Of a stretch of 8,492 nucleotides of DNA, positions 5,671-8,492 are shown in pieces (position 1 is the stretch's first letter; every line of letters starts with the position of its first letter). The stretch is from JBCBSZ01 sp039197885. Lineage in GTDB: Bacteria > Actinomycetota > Acidimicrobiia > Acidimicrobiales > Poriferisodalaceae. Location: positions 1 through 8,492 of the forward strand of contig JBCCTY010000180.1 of the NCBI GenBank assembly GCA_039197885.1, in the 5' to 3' direction. The notes under the pieces were generated by a model that was given only the letters and a program-made list of their open reading frames with translations, did no database searches and was not told the origin of the DNA. Made by a program: the position numbers and the translations under genes.

Positions 5671-6471
5671 TCAGGTCGTCCACAGCGCTTTGTGGTAGGC
5701 GAGCTGGAGACCGCAGCGCTCCATGTTGCGTTGGCTCGTCGTTCCTGGTTCGGCCTGGGCGACGGCGAGGTCGCAACCGGAGGCCGTCGCGTCTGCAAGT
5801 CGCTGACGGAGCATGGCCGCCTGGACCCCGGCCCGCCGGCTGTGCTCGGCGACGTTGGCTCCGCACAGCGCTGCAGCACCGTCGACGACCCGCATGCGAG
5901 CCCACCCGCAGGTCGTGCCGGCCAGTGCACCGCGGTACAGCCACCACTCCGAACCCTCGTGTCGTACCCGGACCTCGGTCTCCCGTGCGATGTACCGCTC
6001 GAACGATGCACCGCTGACCTCGAGCACCGTCGTGACGAACTCCTCGAGACCGACGCGCACGACGGCGACGCCATCGTCGACCGGTTCGTCCTCGCGCGTG
6101 CCGATCGATGCGACGAACGTTGAGTTGAAGCCGGTGCAGGCGAGGCCGGCGTCGCCGAGGCGGCGGAGGAGAGAGCTGTCGGCGAGCTGGGGAACGACCT
6201 CGATCCGGGGTGACACGTGACCAGAGGCGAACCACGCCGAGATGATGTCGACGTTCGACTCGTGGGCTTCGACTCCGAACGCCCGGTTGTAGAAGGGGTC
6301 GCCGTCGTGGGCGGCCCGAACGGCGACCGCCGCCGGGAACTCCTCGATCTCGATGGCGAGTGGGTTGCCCTCGACCGATCGGAGCGCTTCGCTCCATCCG
6401 ACCTGGATGGCTCGCTCGACTCGGTCGACACGATCGATCAGCGCTCGATCGACCACCACGGTGTGGGGCAT
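5671..6471 (-). CDS. GNAT-family N-acetyltransferase
   Basis: A 266-residue acetyltransferase of the GNAT superfamily. The C-terminal half carries the acetyl-CoA site: strand and loop LCGANVAEHSRRAGVQAAMLRQRL (202-225) with RRAGVQ as the R/Q-x-x-G-x-G/A pyrophosphate loop, then LAVAQAEPGTTSQRNMERCGLQLAYHKALW (235-264), the usual motif B with the Asn and the ERCG-type turn. The N-terminal half (20-125, with NPLAIEIEEFPAAVAVRA and PFYNRAFGV) looks like a second, degenerate GNAT-like domain, as in other actinobacterial two-domain members. The start is ATG 6471 (a weak GGA seven bases upstream); ATG 6483 would add MDSP and lies only 7 nt from the preceding stop. It follows the siderophore-binding lipoprotein gene closely and is probably co-transcribed. 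Whether it acts on a siderophore, a protein or something unrelated is unknown. Confidence 0.85.
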   Translation of the reverse strand: MPHTVVVDRALIDRVDRVERAIQVGWSEALRSVEGNPLAIEIEEFPAAVAVRAAHDGDPFYNRAFGVEAHESNVDIISAWFASGHVSPRIEVVPQLADSSLLRRLGDAGLACTGFNSTFVASIGTREDEPVDDGVAVVRVGLEEFVTTVLEVSGASFERYIARETEVRVRHEGSEWWLYRGALAGTTCGWARMRVVDGAAALCGANVAEHSRRAGVQAAMLRQRLADATASGCDLAVAQAEPGTTSQRNMERCGLQLAYHKALWTT

Positions 6472-6490
6472 GGGTGAATCCATCCGGCGA

Positions 6491-7693
6491 TCAGCCGGCT
6501 TCCGGATTCTGCGGCACGACGCCGTCGAAGGCGGCCGCGAACAGATCGGGGAGCACGACGGAGGTGTTGACCGTCGGTCCACCATTCGTCCAGAAGAACG
6601 TGTCGATCGGGAAGACGCGGTCGTTCTGCACCGCCGTCAGCCGGTCCCACAGCGGATTGGCCCCGTAGGTCTCGTTGAGGAACGTGTCGTAGTCCTCGGG
6701 GCTGAAGAAGTTGGTCGTCACGAACGTGACATCGGCGTCGATGACCGGGAGGAGCTCCTGGCTGACGATGCAGTCCTCGACCTCGCCTGGCGGTTCGACG
6801 AGGTCGAACCCGGCCGACACGATGAGGTTGCCGACCTGGCTGTCGCCGCCGAGCATGCACATCGTCGCGGGGTCGAAGGCGTTCACGACTGACACGGTGA
6901 CGTCGCCGGGTTCGCCGTACTGGGCGGTGAGCTCGGCGAGCGTGGCCTCCCACTCGTCCGCCCACGCGTCGTGTGCTTCGTCGACGCCGAGCACGGCGGC
7001 CATTCGCTCGCCCGCCTCGATCCAGTCGGCCCCGTTGACCGGGTCCAAGGCGATGGTCGGAGCGATCTCCGACAGCACGTCGTAGTCGTCCTCGACCTGA
7101 TAGATCCACCCGATGATGACGTCGGGTTCCGCCAGCGCGAGCTGCTCGAGGTTGTAGCTCCCGGCGCAGCAGCTGAGCCCGAGGATCTGATCCTCGGAGA
7201 CCTCGATCGGCCACGTGACCAGCTCGCTGTACGACGGCAGCACCGTGTCGCCGAACCCGAAGTCCGAGAGGTCGCCGGCGGCGACCGGCACGATCCCGTA
7301 GGTCAGCAGGTAGTCCACGCCACCGCCGGGGATCAGCGTCGCCACACGTTGGGGGTTGGCCGGGATCTCGGTCTCACCCAGCGGATGCCGAACGAGACGG
7401 GTGTCGCCATCATCGACGAGCACTTCCACGGCCGGCTCGGACTCGTCGGCATCCCCCGACGCCTCGGTGGTCTCTGGCGTCGCGGCCTCCTCCGGCGCCG
7501 ACGTCTCGTCCGTCGGATCGGTGTCAGCCGGCGCCGCGCCGTCCGTCGAGGTGGTCGCGGCCGCCGCCTCGGTCGTCGATGACGTCGACGGCGTCGCGGT
7601 CGACGAGCCAGGGTCGTCGCTGTCTCCGCACGACGCCGCGATCACGGCTGCGGCGAACAGGCCGAGCGCGACACGGACGGCTGAGGTGAGCAT
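6491..7693 (-). CDS. Siderophore-type ABC substrate-binding lipoprotein (internal-start reading of the fused frame)
   Basis: Read from ATG 7693, this is a 400-residue secreted lipoprotein. Residues 1-21 form a signal peptide (a single Arg, then ALGLFAAAVIA) ending in the lipobox AASC with C22. Next is a low-complexity Ser/Thr/Ala/Asp/Glu linker to about residue 87, typical of actinobacterial lipoproteins. The Fe3+-siderophore/cobalamin binding domain (FecB/BtuF-like, class III) follows: VRHPLGETEIPANPQRVATLI, GIVPVAAGD, LALAEPDVIIGW, a long helix with WADEWEATLAELTAQYG, and NDRVFPIDTFFWTNGG near the end. Four domain cysteines are present, including an adjacent CC pair at 175-176. GGAG lies nine bases before the ATG, so independent translation is plausible. 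However, the same frame continues upstream into an AraC domain without a stop (see the fused entry). No permease or ATPase gene is in the window; the GNAT gene follows. Confidence 0.8.
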   Translation of the reverse strand: MLTSAVRVALGLFAAAVIAASCGDSDDPGSSTATPSTSSTTEAAAATTSTDGAAPADTDPTDETSAPEEAATPETTEASGDADESEPAVEVLVDDGDTRLVRHPLGETEIPANPQRVATLIPGGGVDYLLTYGIVPVAAGDLSDFGFGDTVLPSYSELVTWPIEVSEDQILGLSCCAGSYNLEQLALAEPDVIIGWIYQVEDDYDVLSEIAPTIALDPVNGADWIEAGERMAAVLGVDEAHDAWADEWEATLAELTAQYGEPGDVTVSVVNAFDPATMCMLGGDSQVGNLIVSAGFDLVEPPGEVEDCIVSQELLPVIDADVTFVTTNFFSPEDYDTFLNETYGANPLWDRLTAVQNDRVFPIDTFFWTNGGPTVNTSVVLPDLFAAAFDGVVPQNPEAG

Positions 7694-8492
7694 CGGATTG
7701 GTCTCCGGTCCACTGGCGAGAGGCATCGCCAACGGACGGTAGGAACCGAGGTGCGATGCTCCCGGCCAAAGATCCGTCTCCGGCGGCCACCCCTCGACAT
7801 CGGTCAGCCGGCCGCGACGCTCCGCCGCCGCGATCTCGGACGGCAGCCGACCCGTCGCCATGCGGATGGCTCGAGCGAAGGCGTCGGGTGATCGATAGCC
7901 GCACTGCGCCGCCACCCGGGCGACGGTCATGCCCTCGCTGAGCGACTGGATGCCGCGCTGGAGTCGGAGCCGTCGGCGCCAGGCGGCGAACGGCATCCCC
8001 GTCTCCTGGACGAACAGTCGACGCAGCGTCAGCTCGCTCGCTCCGACGTGCGCGGCCCAGTCGGCGATCTCCCATGGGATCGACGGGTCGGCCGACAGCT
8101 CGTCGGCGACCTGGCGGGCGCGGCCGTCGTCCGGGAACGGCAGCGGTGGTGGGTTGAGCGTGAGCGCATCGTGGAGCGAGTCGACGACGGCCGACAGCAG
8201 CTGCCGCGACCACGGGCGCCAGGGATGGCGCGATATCCCGATCAACGCGGGTGCGACGACATCCGAGAGGGTGAACGTGCCATGGCGAGTCCAGGCCTCG
8301 GGGCAGGTGTCTGCGACGAAGCGGGCGATCCACACCGGTTGGCGCCCAGAGACGGTGTACGGCAGCTGCGCCGGCAGCCAGAGCCCGAACGGCTGGGACA
8401 CGAACATGGTGAAGCTGCTCGTGCGTGCGTGGGTCGAGCCCGTCTCGGGCCACAGGAGGTGGTGGTCTCCTCGGTCGCCGGGCACCGTGCCC
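6491..8492 (-). CDS. Uninterrupted AraC regulator plus substrate-binding lipoprotein frame, 5' end at window edge
   Basis: One frame runs without a stop from the window edge to TGA 6493-6491. The first start inside is GTG 8485 (664 residues), but the AraC sensor domain looks short there, so the true start is probably outside. Residues 9-60 are the end of a cupin-like AraC sensor region (HHLLWPETGS, GLWLPAQLPYTV). Residues 137-217 are the double helix-turn-helix (WAAHVGASELTLRRLFVQ; VAAQCGYRSPDAFARAI; closing ATGRLPSE). Residues 218-264 are an unconserved-looking linker; 266-285 a hydrophobic segment with lipobox AASC; the rest the siderophore-binding domain. If made whole, it would be a membrane-anchored regulator with its receptor outside. 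Otherwise an internal start at 7693 separates the products, or a one-base error hides a stop: a TGA sits at 7806-7804 in a shifted frame, just where an AraC protein would end. Confidence is high for the frame, moderate for a single product. Confidence 0.6.
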   Translation of the reverse strand, partial: GTVPGDRGDHHLLWPETGSTHARTSSFTMFVSQPFGLWLPAQLPYTVSGRQPVWIARFVADTCPEAWTRHGTFTLSDVVAPALIGISRHPWRPWSRQLLSAVVDSLHDALTLNPPPLPFPDDGRARQVADELSADPSIPWEIADWAAHVGASELTLRRLFVQETGMPFAAWRRRLRLQRGIQSLSEGMTVARVAAQCGYRSPDAFARAIRMATGRLPSEIAAAERRGRLTDVEGWPPETDLWPGASHLGSYRPLAMPLASGPETNPMLTSAVRVALGLFAAAVIAASCGDSDDPGSSTATPSTSSTTEAAAATTSTDGAAPADTDPTDETSAPEEAATPETTEASGDADESEPAVEVLVDDGDTRLVRHPLGETEIPANPQRVATLIPGGGVDYLLTYGIVPVAAGDLSDFGFGDTVLPSYSELVTWPIEVSEDQILGLSCCAGSYNLEQLALAEPDVIIGWIYQVEDDYDVLSEIAPTIALDPVNGADWIEAGERMAAVLGVDEAHDAWADEWEATLAELTAQYGEPGDVTVSVVNAFDPATMCMLGGDSQVGNLIVSAGFDLVEPPGEVEDCIVSQELLPVIDADVTFVTTNFFSPEDYDTFLNETYGANPLWDRLTAVQNDRVFPIDTFFWTNGGPTVNTSVVLPDLFAAAFDGVVPQNPEAG
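7703..7706 (-). promoter_or_regulatory. Possible internal ribosome binding site before the lipoprotein start
   Basis: GGAG on the minus strand, nine bases before ATG 7693, inside the linker of the fused frame. It supports separate translation of the lipoprotein, though a four-base match is common in GC-rich DNA. Confidence 0.35.
7714..7731. repeat. Short inverted repeat in the AraC-lipoprotein linker
   Basis: TGGCGA (7714-7719) and TCGCCA (7726-7731) form a perfect 6-bp inverted repeat around a 6-nt spacer, 20 bp upstream of the lipoprotein ATG. It could be a small hairpin or a leftover regulatory site from a former intergenic region; chance is also possible at this length. Confidence 0.3.

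Noticed and set aside
7430..7630. Low-complexity acidic Ser/Thr/Ala tract as a possible tandem repeat array
   Set aside because: It is the flexible linker after the lipobox cysteine, common in actinobacterial lipoproteins; no regular repeat unit could be made out.

Overview
The window is strongly GC-rich, with G or C in most third codon positions, tightly packed genes, few Shine-Dalgarno sites and at least two TANNNT boxes placed just upstream of start codons. This points to a high-GC actinobacterium. An Acidimicrobiia-like lineage is possible, but nothing here fixes the genus. No tRNA, rRNA, CRISPR array, insertion sequence or phage gene was seen.

Layout. Left (1-2792): a partial metal-dependent amidohydrolase of the SAH/MTA deaminase group on the minus strand diverges from a plus-strand set of three genes. 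These are a short-chain dehydrogenase/reductase, a DUF985-type cupin overlapping it by 4 nt (GTGA), and a crotonase-fold enoyl-CoA hydratase 18 nt further on. Middle (2806-5561): converging on that set is a minus-strand pair, a MocR-type regulator (GntR helix-turn-helix plus aminotransferase-like domain) followed 19 nt later by a DUF2236 (MpaB-like oxygenase) protein. Only 19 bp separate the MocR ATG from the ATG of a divergent unknown 99-residue plus-strand gene. That gap and its flanks hold lower-GC DNA with direct repeats, a candidate operator shared by both genes. Right (5671-8492): a minus-strand unit holds an AraC-family regulator, a siderophore-type ABC substrate-binding lipoprotein and a GNAT acetyltransferase. 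The unknown 99-aa gene and the GNAT gene converge on a 109-bp gap with a GC-rich inverted repeat.

The most interesting feature is on the right. The AraC regulator and the lipoprotein share one uninterrupted reading frame from the window edge to position 6491, with no stop between the DNA-binding domain and the lipobox-containing hydrophobic segment. This is one of three things: a one-piece transmembrane regulator (DNA-binding domain inside, membrane span, siderophore-binding domain outside), two products made from one frame by an internal start, or a frameshift or sequence error hiding the AraC stop. AraC/substrate-binding fusions are known (Bacillus Btr/YbbB), but in that type the binding domain is cytoplasmic, without a signal or anchor segment.

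Working picture: the left genes look like oxidative or acyl-CoA catabolism of unknown substrate. The middle is a PLP-sensing regulator with its likely targets (the 99-aa gene and the oxygenase). The right is an iron/siderophore uptake regulator-receptor module whose permease and ATPase are not in the window.
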